The translations under genes were made by a program, and so were the position numbers. This document shows, piece by piece, positions 34,762 through 45,647 of a DNA stretch of 64,000 nt. This stretch comes from Hyphodiscus hymeniophilus (Eukaryota > Ascomycota > Leotiomycetes > Helotiales > Hyphodiscaceae), in assembly GCA_016508695.1 (NCBI GenBank), contig VNKQ01000016.1, positions 930,001-994,000 on the forward strand, written 5' to 3'. The notes beneath the pieces are model-generated. The model was not told the DNA's origin and searched no databases. It saw only the letters and a list, made by a program, of their open reading frames with translations. Position 1 is the stretch's first letter. The number at the start of each line of letters is the position of its first letter.

Positions 34762-36453
34762 ATGATGCGAGACTCGCAAGACACAGACAGGACTGAGGTT
34801 CCCTCTCACATTCCTACCAGGCAAACGTCACTAGATCATCTTGATGCCTTGACCGAGAAGCCGACGAGAATGGAGAACGATCCGGAGCTCAGTGAGCTTG
34901 AGCAGTTCAAGTCTACGCATCAACAATACGACAACCTCGACGATCGGTTCGGCGATGAGACCGCAGCCAACAACAGCCGTGAGGACAGTGAAAAGGACTT
35001 GGAGAGGGGACTACCGGCAGAAGAGAAGAAGAAACAGGAGGAACCTCCACAGGATCCGAATTTGATCGTTTGGAATGGCCCCAATGACCCGGAAAACCCG
35101 ATGAATTGGCCGGTTAGGAAGAAGTGGATTATCACACTTGCACTTGGGTTCATGACATTCTGTGTCACATTTGCCTCGAGTGTTTTCAGTAATGCCACTG
35201 TACCGGTGGCTATCGAATTCGGTGTGTCGACCGAAACTACGACTCTGGGGACGTCGCTCTTTGTCCTTGGATTTGCTGTCGGGCCATTGATCTGGGGACC
35301 TGGGTCCGAAATCTTCGGTCGAAAGTTACCCCTCTTCTTGGGTTATGCCCTCTTCGCCATCTTTCAAATACCCGTCGCTGTCGCTGTCAACCTTGAGACG
35401 ATCATGCTGTGCCGGTTCTTCGGCGGTGTCTTCGCCTCGGCACCTTTAGCCATTGTTGGCGGAGCACTGGCCGACTTCTTTGGTCCAGTCGACAGAGGTG
35501 TGGCTGTTTGTGTATTTGCTTCGGCTACGTTCATCGGTCCAATAGCCGGGCCTATCATGGGAGGCTTCATCACGCAATCGTATCTCGGTTGGCGATGGAC
35601 TGCTTGGATAACCTTGATAGCCTCATCATTATTTGGAACCATTGGCCTTATCATCGTTCCCGAGTCTTCACACAACAAGATCCTGCAGAAACGAGCGAAC
35701 AGACTACGGTATGAGACTAAGAACTGGGCCATCCACGCCAAAGCGGATGAAACCCAGGTCGATTTCCACTCTCTTATCACGACATATTTCTTCAGGCCAT
35801 TCATCATGCTCGTTCAGGAGCCGATCCTCTTGCTTATTTCCCTATATTTGGCGCTCATTTATGGCATACTTTATCTTTTCTTCGAAGCCTACCCAATCTC
35901 GTTTCAGGAAAAACGAGGCTGGAATCAAGGAGTTGGTGCATTGCCATTCCTCGGCATCGGTATCGGTGTCCTACTTGGAGCAGGCACGATCATCATCATA
36001 ACGAAAACACGCTTCGCTCGCAAGCTGAAGAAACACGGTCGCGTTATCCCCGAAGAGAGACTACCTCCCATGATACTTGGTTCCCTCATTCTCCCCGTGG
36101 GACTCTTCTGGTTCGCCTGGACTTCCTCGCCGCACATAACCTGGGTTCCTCAAGTCATTTCCGGCATCTTCATCGGCTGGGGAATCCTGATGATTTTCTT
36201 GCAGGGGCTGAACTATATCATTGACGTGTACATGTGGCACGCCAACTCTGCTATCGCTGCCAACACCATGTGTAGAAGTCTTGCTGGCGCGGGCTTCCCT
36301 CTATTCGCCACTGCTATGTACCATACACTAGGCGTGGCCTGGGCTACTAGCTTGTTGGGGTTCTTGTGTATAGCTATGATACCCGCACCACTGCTTTTCT
36401 ATATATATGGGGCAAAGATTCGGGCGATGAGTAAATATAGCCCGTCAGCTTAG
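34762..36453 (+). CDS. MFS drug:proton antiporter, DHA1 family
   Basis: A single-exon 563-residue carrier of the 12-helix DHA1 group, which exports drugs, polyamines or other toxic compounds across the plasma membrane. Residues about 1-110 form a long acidic cytoplasmic tail, typical of Tpo1-like members, ending in NGPNDPENPMNWPVRKKWII before TM1. The loop-2 motif is GPGSEIFGRKLPL. Helix 4 contains CRFFGGVFASAP, and the antiporter motif C is GPIAGPIMGGF. The linker between helices 6 and 7 and the C-half signature RSLAGAGFPLFA complete the picture. I chose ATG 34762 because the earlier in-frame codons contain no ATG. Substrate cannot be predicted. Confidence 0.9.
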   Translation: MMRDSQDTDRTEVPSHIPTRQTSLDHLDALTEKPTRMENDPELSELEQFKSTHQQYDNLDDRFGDETAANNSREDSEKDLERGLPAEEKKKQEEPPQDPNLIVWNGPNDPENPMNWPVRKKWIITLALGFMTFCVTFASSVFSNATVPVAIEFGVSTETTTLGTSLFVLGFAVGPLIWGPGSEIFGRKLPLFLGYALFAIFQIPVAVAVNLETIMLCRFFGGVFASAPLAIVGGALADFFGPVDRGVAVCVFASATFIGPIAGPIMGGFITQSYLGWRWTAWITLIASSLFGTIGLIIVPESSHNKILQKRANRLRYETKNWAIHAKADETQVDFHSLITTYFFRPFIMLVQEPILLLISLYLALIYGILYLFFEAYPISFQEKRGWNQGVGALPFLGIGIGVLLGAGTIIIITKTRFARKLKKHGRVIPEERLPPMILGSLILPVGLFWFAWTSSPHITWVPQVISGIFIGWGILMIFLQGLNYIIDVYMWHANSAIAANTMCRSLAGAGFPLFATAMYHTLGVAWATSLLGFLCIAMIPAPLLFYIYGAKIRAMSKYSPSA

Positions 36454-37054
36454 GCTTGTTTTGAAAGTTGGAGGACGTTGATAAGTGATCTGGATTTAAT
36501 GAGTCACGAATATAGAATGGGAGCCTTGGGATGGCGAACATAATTGACGGCATTGCGACGGTTGAGGCATAATTTTATCTAATTGCATAGCGAGCAGGAA
36601 TGGCATAAATGGATTTATTAGATCATAAATAATTTCTGAAAGTATAAGCCGAATCGTTCAAATATAGTGAGAGATGAGGACTTTTGATATATCAACACAG
36701 GACTAGAGAAAGCGGAACTTCTCATCCAAAGCTTCCTGGTTTCTACTGAAGGGATCCTCTTCAAACGCGAATCTCAGCCGCTTGGCCATCGCATCAGGGT
36801 AATGGGCATTCTTGCATTTCTAGTTTTTAAAACCATGATATTTTTCTTTGACTCTGAATCTCAAACCCTCCTTCCCACCCGTCCCCCATCTCCCCTGCGA
36901 AGTGAGCTTGGAGGTTGCCGGAAGAAAGTTTGAGCAGACGAGGCTGTAAAGTCAGCCTTGTATGGCCCGAGCCTTTATGATCCACTTGCACTCTACGCGT
37001 GAACGCGCTCCTCCAAGCTTTCTTCGACGTCAAAGAAACTCAATTACCACCAAA
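36454..37054. other. intergenic
   Basis: About 600 bases with the 3' end of the carrier gene and the promoter of RFC5. No further feature is seen. Confidence 0.4.
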
Positions 37055-38218
37055 ATGGCGCTTCTCGTAGATAAGCACCGTCCACGATCTCTAGATCAGC
37101 TAACCTACCACAAAGATCTCTCTGAACGTCTCCGCTCCCTCGTTCGTTTCTCCCTCCCTCTAACCTCTCATCCTTACTCACCTCGCAGGCACAATCCGGC
37201 GACTTCCCCCACCTCCTCGTCTACGGTCCCTCTGGCGCAGGCAAGAAAACCCGCATCGTCGCAACGCTGAAAGAGCTCTACGGCCCCGGGGTCGAGAAGA
37301 TAAAGATCGACTCGCGCGTCTTCCAGACGACGTCCAACCGCAAGCTCGAGTTCAACATCGTCGCCTCCGTCTACCACCTCGAGATCACACCCTCCGACGT
37401 GGGCAACTACGACCGCGTGGTGATCCAGGACCTGCTCAAGGAGGTCGCGCAGACGCAGCAGGTCGACAGTGGCGCCAGGCAGAAGTTCAAGGTGGTCGTC
37501 ATCAACGAGGCGGATCATCTGACCCGAGATGCGCAGGCGGCGCTGAGGAGGACGATGGAGAAATACAGTCCGAATCTGAGACTCATCCTGTTGGCGAATA
37601 GCACGGCGAACATCATTGCGCCGATCAGGTCGAGGACGTTGTTGGTCCGGGTTGCGGCGCCCAGCGAGACGGAGATCTGTGCGGTGTTGGAGAGGAGTGG
37701 GAAGTTGGAGAAATGGCCTGTGCAGAGAGGGCTGAATGAGAGGATTGCCAAGGAGAGCGGGCGGAATCTGAGGAGGGCTCTGTTGATGTTTGAGAGTGTG
37801 CATGCGCAAAAGTATGTCTCACCTACTATCTGGTTCCAGATCGAGGGCCCATGTACTGACGGTAAACAGCGAGAAAGTCACAGACACAACACCAATACCA
37901 CCGCCCGACTGGGAGGCTCTAATCTCCCAAGTCGCAGGCGAGATCATGGCCGAGCACACACCAGCACAGATCCTGAAAGTCCGGGCAAAGCTCTACGATC
38001 TCCTCACGCACTGCATCCCTCCCACGACCATCCTCAAGACGCTCACATTCAAGCTGATCCCCAAGACCGATGATGCGCTGAAGGCGGACGTCATCAAGTG
38101 GAGTGCGTTCTATGAGCATAGAATCCGGATGGGCACGAAGGTCATCTTTCACCTGGAGGCTTTCGTAGCCAAGTACATGCGGATCTCGGAAGAACATATG
38201 ATGATGGAGGACTTTTAA
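37055..38218 (+). CDS. RFC5: replication factor C subunit 5 (ortholog of human RFC3)
   Basis: A small subunit of the RFC clamp loader, which uses ATP to load PCNA on primed DNA and also serves checkpoint and cohesion variants of the complex. Three exons, 37055-37141, 37189-37811 and 37870-38218, sum to 353 codons (352 residues). The start MALLVDKHRPRSLDQL is the family N-terminus. The P-loop is GPSGAGKKT, and Walker B reads VVINEADHL with Asn replacing Asp, as in yeast Rfc5, which does not hydrolyse ATP. RFC box VI-like KYSPNLRLIL and the sensor region IAPIRSRTLLVR follow. The C-terminal collar domain ends in EEHMMMEDF. The first intron has the unusual donor GTTCGT. Confidence 0.96.
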
Positions 38219-38577
38219 ATCAGTAGAGGCTTTGTGCTGCTTATAGCATGGGCGTTATGGGAGAACAGGAATGGTAGGCAAAATAACGGGACTTGTAGTT
38301 GCTGAAATAATGATCATCTATGTGCATTCTATCCACAAAGCCTTTATGTGATGGTTATGAGAAACCACCCCTTTCGCATATTTACATAGCCACCAACAAA
38401 CCGCCAAAAGAATCCATGTAGGAACGACCGAGTAGAATTTCCTCTGAATCTTCGCGCCCACGAGAAATTATCTGGACCACTCGAGTGGCCTGAATGTTTG
38501 CCATCACAAGACCGGTTTGAATCGCTCTAGTCGTTCCCGTCATTGAATTTCAAGACCGGTCGGGAGAAGCAGGATGA
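38219..38577. other. convergent 3' region
   Basis: The 3' ends of RFC5 and REX3 face each other here. No additional feature is recognised. Confidence 0.4.
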
Positions 38578-40638
38578 TCAGCCATCAAGTTCGCCATCCT
38601 CAAGCTCAACCTCATCTTGCGTTCTCTTCTTACCAGCCCTCAGACCCGGATGGGCTGGGACGTTCGCGACTGGTCTCTTGAGCATCCCCTCCTCGAAAGT
38701 CCAGCCTACTGCCTGCATCGCGGTCCACGTTTTGGCCAGTTGAAACCGCACCAACTCCCCCGCGGCATTGGCATCCTCCATGCTATCGTGACCCACCATT
38801 TGCCCGTCCACCACAACCTGGACATGCTTGTTCAAGTGTTCGAGCATCAGGGTTTTCAGCGCATTTCTATACGGAAGGCCGTGCTTGTGAGGAAAGAGCA
38901 GCGCTGTATCAATGATGGTTGGGTGGATGATGCGGACTGCGTTCATGTCGTTCTCAAGCCCATGGCCAATCAGAGGCGTCTGAGGAGACAAGTAGGAGAA
39001 CAGTAGAGAGCGAGCGGCTGCAGGAGAAGGTACCTTACGAAGTTTGCGTTTCGTGAGAGAGGATGTTTCTGGAAATTCAGGGTTTGGCTCGACTCGTGGC
39101 AGCGGAGGCCGCGGTGAGGTGAGAGGGTCAGGTGGAGCATCCCATGGAATTGCTTCTGCAATATCCTTTTGCGAGATACCTGAAAATCGGAAATTGGTAT
39201 CCAGGATTTCGCCGCAAGGTCTGACTAAGACATCGAACAGTTCTTCGCCTCCGGGCCACGATGTTGCTGTCAGACGAATGAGCTCGAGGCCGTAAACTGT
39301 ATACCCCATCTCACCATCAATGCAAACCGGCTGAGCTGAGGTCCGTTCTGGATTATCAGGAGTGGCCTCGAAGTTCATGACAGAAGCCATGCGTTTGACC
39401 TCGGAGATCTTAAAAACGTGGCATTTGGCTTCCGTACACCCTGATGAATCCGCCAGGAGTTGTTTGCAGCATGTGTAACGCTTCTCACGCTTGGCTCTTG
39501 GGTCTGAGGCCGAGCGATCTGATAAATAAGGTTTGCCGTAATGATAAGTGCATGCTCCTCCTGATGCGAGGGCGCCATCTCCTTCTCTGCGGCCCGGAAA
39601 GACTTGAAAGCGACTCTTACAACGATCACAAACCTCCCACCCCTTGGCTGCCTCGATTCCCTTTCTGGCTAACTCGATATCTGAATCTGTTGGGACTGTA
39701 GTTATATAGCCGTGTTTCTCTAGACCTGCGAGAGGTGAAAACAGTCGGGGCAGAATTTGTAATTCTTCCTCGGTAGTGAGTCCGGTTTCGACAATTATTG
39801 GAGGACCTTGAGGCTTCGCCACGGATGTGGACTTGCCCGCATTTGCTGCATTCGATGCTGCAATCTCTCGGGCTCTTTCATCCTTCCACTGCGGCACCGT
39901 CATCTTTCTGTAGACGCCGATCTTGCCTTTGACGATGTTTGAGTAGATGCTCGGAGTGCCAGCAGCGTCTTCTTCCAGATCCAAAGTTTTCTTTATTAGC
40001 TCCTGATCTGAGAGTAATAGCTTCTCTTCTTTGTCATTTGCATCACTCTTGAGCTCCGAGTTCAGTCGAGTAAACTGCTCATGTAACAGTTGAATAAGCT
40101 TATACCGGATGGCATAGGTGTTTGGTACTGTGCCTTTGAGTGAACGAGGAATTAAGCTCTCTTGCTTTAATGGTGCTTTAATCGGCGATTCTTTAACAAT
40201 AGGAGGATGAGGTGAGGCTGATGTGGGAGCGAGGAGAGATGGCTTTTGAGGTGTGACGCCGTCAGGTACAGCGGTTGATAAGTGGCCTTTTCGTCTTAGA
40301 GGTGGGGGAGATATTGGCCGGTCGGTGTTTAAGTGTCTTTGTTGCACTGTAGCATCTCCTCGTGGTGTTTGTAATGATTTCACATTTCCACGGTTTGGAG
40401 CTCCAGCTTCACTACCGAATGAAAATGGTTTAGCAGCGTTCCGTGTTGGACCTCCATCCTCAACTTTCTGGCGTTTTGCTGGCCTATCACCATCTCCAAG
40501 GTTGACTTCGTCGCCATTAATAGCTTTGGGCACCTCTTGGGCCAGTGTTTCTGGATGCTGGAAGAGACACTTCGGAAGCGTGCAGGTGCTCTGATATGGG
40601 CAGACCACTTCCAAGAAGAGCCCTTTGGATGTGAACAT
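38578..40638 (-). CDS. REX3: RNA exonuclease REX3
   Basis: Rex3 is a 3'-5' exonuclease of the DEDDh family that trims RNase MRP RNA and other small RNAs. One exon encodes 686 residues. An N-terminal CCCH-type zinc finger lies within GLFLEVVCPYQSTCTLPKC followed by FQH. A long Ser/Pro/Lys-rich linker follows. A middle Cys/His cluster (CDRCKSRFQVF, CTYHYGK, CCKQLL and AKCHVFK) is usual for fungal Rex3. The nuclease domain shows IDGEMGY with the first catalytic Asp and Glu, HGLENDMNAVRI with the second Asp, and HDSMEDANAAGELV with the His and last Asp. The start at 40638 (MFTSKGLFLE) matches the family N-terminus. Confidence 0.9.
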   Translation of the reverse strand: MFTSKGLFLEVVCPYQSTCTLPKCLFQHPETLAQEVPKAINGDEVNLGDGDRPAKRQKVEDGGPTRNAAKPFSFGSEAGAPNRGNVKSLQTPRGDATVQQRHLNTDRPISPPPLRRKGHLSTAVPDGVTPQKPSLLAPTSASPHPPIVKESPIKAPLKQESLIPRSLKGTVPNTYAIRYKLIQLLHEQFTRLNSELKSDANDKEEKLLLSDQELIKKTLDLEEDAAGTPSIYSNIVKGKIGVYRKMTVPQWKDERAREIAASNAANAGKSTSVAKPQGPPIIVETGLTTEEELQILPRLFSPLAGLEKHGYITTVPTDSDIELARKGIEAAKGWEVCDRCKSRFQVFPGRREGDGALASGGACTYHYGKPYLSDRSASDPRAKREKRYTCCKQLLADSSGCTEAKCHVFKISEVKRMASVMNFEATPDNPERTSAQPVCIDGEMGYTVYGLELIRLTATSWPGGEELFDVLVRPCGEILDTNFRFSGISQKDIAEAIPWDAPPDPLTSPRPPLPRVEPNPEFPETSSLTKRKLRKVPSPAAARSLLFSYLSPQTPLIGHGLENDMNAVRIIHPTIIDTALLFPHKHGLPYRNALKTLMLEHLNKHVQVVVDGQMVGHDSMEDANAAGELVRFQLAKTWTAMQAVGWTFEEGMLKRPVANVPAHPGLRAGKKRTQDEVELEDGELDG

Positions 40639-41999
40639 CTCAACAAAGGGATTCAGTCTTTCCGCTCGACTGTGGATGATAGAGTCTCAGTGTCCAGAGA
40701 AATGAGAAGATCTCAGCGCTTTAAAACGATCGCTATGTTGGAATGTAGAGGTGGATAGACAGGTCTTGCAACAAAGGCTGAATCAAAGTTGTGTAAAACG
40801 CGGCAAAGCAAACAAAGAGCTTATGTGTCAAGAGAAGGAGCCACAAGAGGAAACTCAGAGGCACACTTCACTTGTTTGAACCTAAAGATTCAAGTTAGTC
40901 TCGCGACACACGACTGTCACGAAGTAGAGCCAGTGGTCGTCACCGGAGGCTGGTCGACACGGCTGACAGCGTGCAGGCTGTGGGTGGGAAGGAAGTGAGC
41001 AAACCTTACCTTGCCAAGGCTGCGAGAAATACCACTGTGATTTGAAACAGCAATGCATCGTATGAAGGAAACTCCAGGTTTTGTAGATCAGGCAGATATG
41101 GGGGTTCTGGATAACGATGGCAGGGTCGTGTTGATAACCGTAATGGCAAGTTCAAGGTTCTGATACGAAGTGCTACGTATCCGCGGCAAAACATCGAGTA
41201 CCGTACAGTGAGGCGTACGCGCGAGCCGACTTACTGTACGGTTTTCAGGCTCACTTTCCAGGGTCTCCCCAGTTGTATCTATGTCTAACCACGGTAGCAC
41301 AAGAGCTGTGCTTAACAAAAGGAATCAATGTATTCATAATTCACTGTTCATAGAATCAACTCTCGGACTCCAAAGCCTGCGGTATCGTGCGCGCAAAGTC
41401 TTGCATCATATCAGGAGCAGCATCAGCCAACAAATAAATGTTCTTGCTAATTTCTTCGGACTTGGCATCAACAACAACAACCCTACTTCGTAGGCCAAGC
41501 CCCTACTAAGGTACCGTACTACATTTCTGTTCCCCAAAGCAGCGGCGGTGAGACAGTCAAAACAGAGTCACAGACCGCAAAGCGTTATCTTTCTTATCAC
41601 AGCGCGATCGGAATCTGTACGAGTAGGGCAAGAAGTGAAGTCCCACTTACTCCGTACAATCGTCGCACAACTAGTTGCACACATTCATCGTTTTCCATTC
41701 CTCTTTGTTGTCACCGTCGATACTTGTTTGACTCCTTGATACCTCGCCTTCTAAACACAGCCTGCCGCTTCAGACCTTGCATCACAGGTGCATATCGCTC
41801 ACTGCAACTCCCGGTCCAACCTGCAGCCTTACCGTCTGGCCCACTCACACTCGCGATCGTCCAGGCTGTACGCGGCCTTCTTAGTGGTCCGAAGAGCCTC
41901 GTACATCGAGGCCCTTCGATCACTACATCATTCCACAACGACGCATTGCTACCTTTTTCGTTCTCGAGTTTGGACCGGGCGTTTCTCTCTAATAACGAG
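40639..41999. other. divergent intergenic region, 1.4 kb
   Basis: Promoters of REX3 and the phospholipase gene lie here. An open frame reaches back from 42000 to about 41724 but has no ATG, so it is probably leader. No other gene is supported. Confidence 0.4.
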
Positions 42000-43503
42000 A
42001 TGATCGATACCGGTAGTAGCAGAGATGCCGAGCATCTCTGTGTCCTTGTCCACGGACTATGGGGCAACCCGAACCATCTGCTCCAGGTGGCCAACACTCT
42101 TCGAGCGAAGCATCCCGTTGATTCCCTGCATATTCTGGTGGCCAAACGCAACTCTGGGTCTTTCACCTACGATGGAATCGAGTTAGGTGGTGAGCGTGTC
42201 TGCCAGGAGATCGAGGACGAGGTAGAAAAGTTGGTGAGAGAGGGGCAAAACATCAAAAGGTTTTCCGTTGTTGGATACTCCCTCGGTGGACTTGTGGCCC
42301 GTTATGCGATTGGTTTACTCGAGAGCAAGGGATTTTTCGAGAAAATCGATCCAGTGGTAGGTTTTGCGTCTTATGCCAGCTGGAATGCTTCTAATGGTGT
42401 GTTTAGAACTTCACAACCTTTGCGACTCCTCACCTCGGCGTACGGACACCTCTGAGAGGCTGGCACAATCATATGTAGGTCATGGAGTTGGATATATCAG
42501 GGATTTTGGGGCTAACACGAGAAAAGCTGGAACGTTTTGGGAGCGCGGACTCTATCTGCGTCAGGGCGTCAATTGTTCACAATTGATCAATTTAGAGACA
42601 CAGGAAGACCCCTTCTAGAAGTTCTCGCTGATCCAGCATCCATTTTCATCAAGGGCCTTGCCAAATTCGAACGCCGGACTCTATACACGTGAGTCTTCAT
42701 GACGTTTTCTACTTATACCACTCTAAAACTACATCAGAAACATCATCAATGATCGCACTGCAGTATACTACACCACTGGCATTTCGAAGACTGACCCATT
42801 TACAAATCTGAAAGACATCAAAGTCAACTATATCAAGGGATACGAAGACGTCATACTGGATCCAATTACTCCTGTGGCACCTTCACCACCAGAAAAAACC
42901 GAGCTGACGTATTATGGACGATTCATAAAAAACAGCCAAACCACTGTTGGCCGTCTACCATTCCTGCTAGCCATGATACTCTTCATTCCGCTAGGTGTTG
43001 TAGCATTTCTCATCAATTCCGGTGTTCAGTCACTCAGGAGCACTCGACGAATCCGACTGCACGAGAAAGGCCTCGCAGGCATTCAACCAGGAAACTATCG
43101 TGTACCTCTCCTCATTACAGGGATGCGGGAAGCAGCAGAAGATCTCTACGAGAACGTGAATAGTGCCCAAAGCCATGAGTATCTGGTTCACGGGACCGAG
43201 GAAGAAGAGGCGCATGCAGAGCCCAGCTCTCCTATTGCTGCAAGACCAAGCTCTTCTACAGACACACTCGAAGCCTCCGAGAAGCCTGAGGTCCGTCAAA
43301 ATGATGTCCCAACTCTCGCTCTTGCACCCTATCAGCTCAGAATGGTCCAAGCACTGGACAATGTTGGGTTCCGCAAATATCCAGTCTGGATACACAAAGT
43401 CCGTCATAGCCATGCGGCTATCATTGTGCGAACTGACAAGCCGGATTTCGACGAAGGTAGAGTTGTTCTTCGACACTGGGTTGAAGGAGAGTTCATTCTA
43501 TGA
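42000..43503 (+). CDS. lipid-droplet-type phospholipase (DUF676 lipase, Lpl1-like)
   Basis: Four exons, 42000-42356, 42407-42474, 42527-42688 and 42738-43503, sum to 451 codons (450 residues), the size of yeast Lpl1. The family hydrolyses glycerophospholipids, and Lpl1 itself works on lipid droplets. The N-terminus has LCVLVHGLWGNPNHL, with the His-Gly oxyanion segment. The nucleophile elbow is VVGYSLGGLVARYAIGLL. Further conserved blocks are NFTTFATPHLGVRTP, HIWNVLGARTLSASGRQLF and IDQFRDTGRPLL; all three span or abut the splice sites, which confirms the model. A hydrophobic helix near the C-terminal third (LPFLLAMILFIPLGVVAFLI) could anchor the protein in a membrane or droplet surface. Confidence 0.9.
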
Positions 43504-43850
43504 GAACTGGTGCGGTGAGTGGGTAGGGCAGGACAGTTAACGAATTATGGAGCTATAATCTTTGCAGCGTGAGTACTTTGACTTCAAGCGATTCGGATTG
43601 ATACTCTCTCACTTTCCCAGCGATGGCGTTGGTATTTACAAGCTGCTATTCGATTGAAATTTTAGGTTTGCGTCACTCATTAGCTAGGTAGTATATCCCT
43701 CTAAGTGTATAATAGGTAGCCAATTTAATCACGTAGGTTACAAGTTTTCAGGGTTGCTTAACTAGTGGAGAAGATTACATTTTTGCTAGCCTTCGCTAGT
43801 AGTCATACACAGAACTCTATTCGTTCTCAATCGTCTCTCGAATCATCCCT
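43504..43850. other. convergent 3' region
   Basis: The 3' flanks of the phospholipase gene and PHB1 lie here. Nothing more is seen. Confidence 0.4.
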
Positions 43851-44737
43851 TCATCTCAAGCCGAGCAAAAACTTGCCACCGCCTTCCTTACCACCCTCAC
43901 CACCTCCAGGTAGATACGTAACATTAGGATTGGCGGCCAACGTCTGCGCAATCTCTCTACTGGCCTCAATCCGTCTAATCATGATCAATCCGTCACCAGC
44001 CTTCGCAACAGCTTTGCTAATCGTATCTGCACTCTCTGCTTCACCCTCAGCTCTAATAACATTCGCTTGTCTCTCCTGCTCTGCCTTTTCCACAATGAAT
44101 CTCGCCCGTTCAGCATCTTGTTGTGCAATTTGCTTTTGCTCGACGGCTCGGGTGAACTCCTTTCCGAATGTCATATGTGTGATGGAAACATCCTCAAGAG
44201 CTATGTTAAATTCCTGCGCACGCTTGAGAAGGTCGGAGCGGATGCGGTTGCTGACGGCTTCACGTTGCGTGATGAGCTCGGCGGCGTCGAACTGGGCGAC
44301 TATGGATTTGAGAACTTCGTTTCCGATGGAAGGGAGGACTCTCTCATCGTAATCTTGACCGAGATTCTGTCCTCTTATCAGACACAACTCTCGGATGATC
44401 ATAGAGCATAACAGACCTGGTAAATCTTTGGAAGCTGCTGCACTTCTGGCCGGTGCAAGACTCTCAGCGTCAAGCTCACCATTTGCAAATCCTTACTTCC
44501 CGTCGTCGTGGAGATGTTTCTCGGCTTCGTCCGCACATCGTAGATGATACTCTTCTGCAGCCATGGAACCAGGAAATGTGTGCCTTCGTTTACGACTGTG
44601 TCCTTGACCCCCGAGAGTCTGTCGAAGATCACTGCACGGGAACCACCCTTGACATCATATATTGAGGCTTGGACGAACGCGGCACCGATGGAGGCCGGAA
44701 TGATGAATTTGTAAATGCCCTGAAGTATTTGTGCCAT
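43851..44737 (-). CDS. PHB1: prohibitin-1
   Basis: Phb1 forms ring complexes with Phb2 in the mitochondrial inner membrane, acting as a scaffold and chaperone for membrane proteins. Two exons, 44737-44417 and 44366-43851, sum to 279 codons (278 residues). The N-terminal anchor MAQILQGIYKFIIPASIGAA is followed by the SPFH domain: YDVKGGSRAVIFDRLSGV, EGTHFLVPWLQKSIIYDVR and LQMVSLTLRVLHRPE. The coiled coil AVEQKQIAQQDAERARF and EAESADTISKAVAKAGDGLI follows. The intron has donor GTCTGT with C at position 3. An in-frame open stretch continues upstream of the ATG to about 44872 without another ATG. The gene is divergent from QCR8, another inner-membrane protein gene. Confidence 0.96.
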
Positions 44738-44941
44738 TTTGTATACTTCTGTGACTTGTTCGCGGAGATGGATTGCGATGAGGGGGTGGAGCTTGAGATG
44801 GTCGACCTTTACATTTTGATATTTTGAGCTAGCGCGGACTGGGGTCGAAAGGCTTGGCGAGAGGTCTTTCAACGTCCGATGAGCTTGACAACCGACATCA
44901 CCTACAATTGAACGATCAATCGAAATTAGTTATCAGTCACG
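44738..44941. promoter_or_regulatory. shared promoter of PHB1 and QCR8
   Basis: Only 204 nt separate the two divergent start codons, so both leaders and promoters must share this stretch. No TATA element is obvious. Co-regulation of two mitochondrial inner-membrane genes is likely but inferred. Confidence 0.55.
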
Positions 44942-45647
44942 ATGAGGCCTTCTCAAGTTATGAGATCTGGTGGTAACACGCCTCTTGGCATGTATGGAAA
45001 GTAAGTGGGTTGCTCTGTGGTGGCCGGGACAGCTTTTTCAACATAGCGGCGGTAGATCATGACAAGCTTGAACGCATTGATCAAGATGAATGGATTGCAA
45101 TCTTGACAGTTATAACAAATGCTAACTTTTGCGTCGCTTATAGGTTCTTGGGAGAATGGGGTAATTTGGGTGAGTGTTTAATGCCCCCCCTTTGCATACG
45201 GGATTTGGGCAATTGGGGATCGAAAGGGAACGTGGAGAGAGGCAATGAGATGTGAAAGCATTGGGAGAATATGAAGAGGATTTCCAAGTCACGCTGGATG
45301 CTATGATGGGTGGGCTTTTGAATTCGGAAGCACTCGGCTGATGCAAGATGGAACAGGATCTCAACCCCAGAAAGGCATTGTGCACTACGCACTCAGCAAC
45401 AATCGACAACGTCCTCTGGCTGGTACGCTCAATGCTGCCATTTTTAACACATGGCGCCGATTCAGCCACCAAGTCCTCTACTTTGCTCCTCCGATGGTCA
45501 TCGCGTACTACTCTATGCAATGGGCTATCGAGAGGTTTGTCCCTCCTCTATACCATATTTGCAAGCTTTGGATGTCGCTGACCAACACCTAGAAACGAGT
45601 ACTTGAACTCAAAGGCCGGTCGCCTTGAATTTGGTGAGGAGGAATAG
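44942..45647 (+). CDS. QCR8: cytochrome bc1 complex subunit 8
   Basis: Qcr8 is the small ubiquinone-binding subunit of respiratory complex III. The gene is easy to miss because it is split into four exons: 44942-45000 (MRPSQVMRSGGNTPLGMYG), 45144-45169 (only 26 nt, FLGEWGNL), 45357-45534 and 45593-45647. They sum to 106 codons (105 residues), the normal length. Exon 3 holds the family block KGIVHYALSNNRQRPLAG, then NTWRRFSHQVLYFAPPM leading into the single transmembrane helix, and AIER continues across the last intron to NEYLNSKAGRLEFGEEE. For exon 3 I use the acceptor at 45355/45356, giving GNLGGSQPQKG. An upstream AG at 45345/45346 also keeps phase but adds four residues unlike the family. 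The last donor is the unusual GTTTGT. Confidence 0.94.

Noticed and set aside
35364..35807. A 147-codon minus-strand frame
   Set aside because: Antisense to the DHA1 carrier and composed of the reversed membrane codons.
37174..37809. A 211-codon minus-strand frame
   Set aside because: It is antisense to RFC5, whose motifs are unmistakable.
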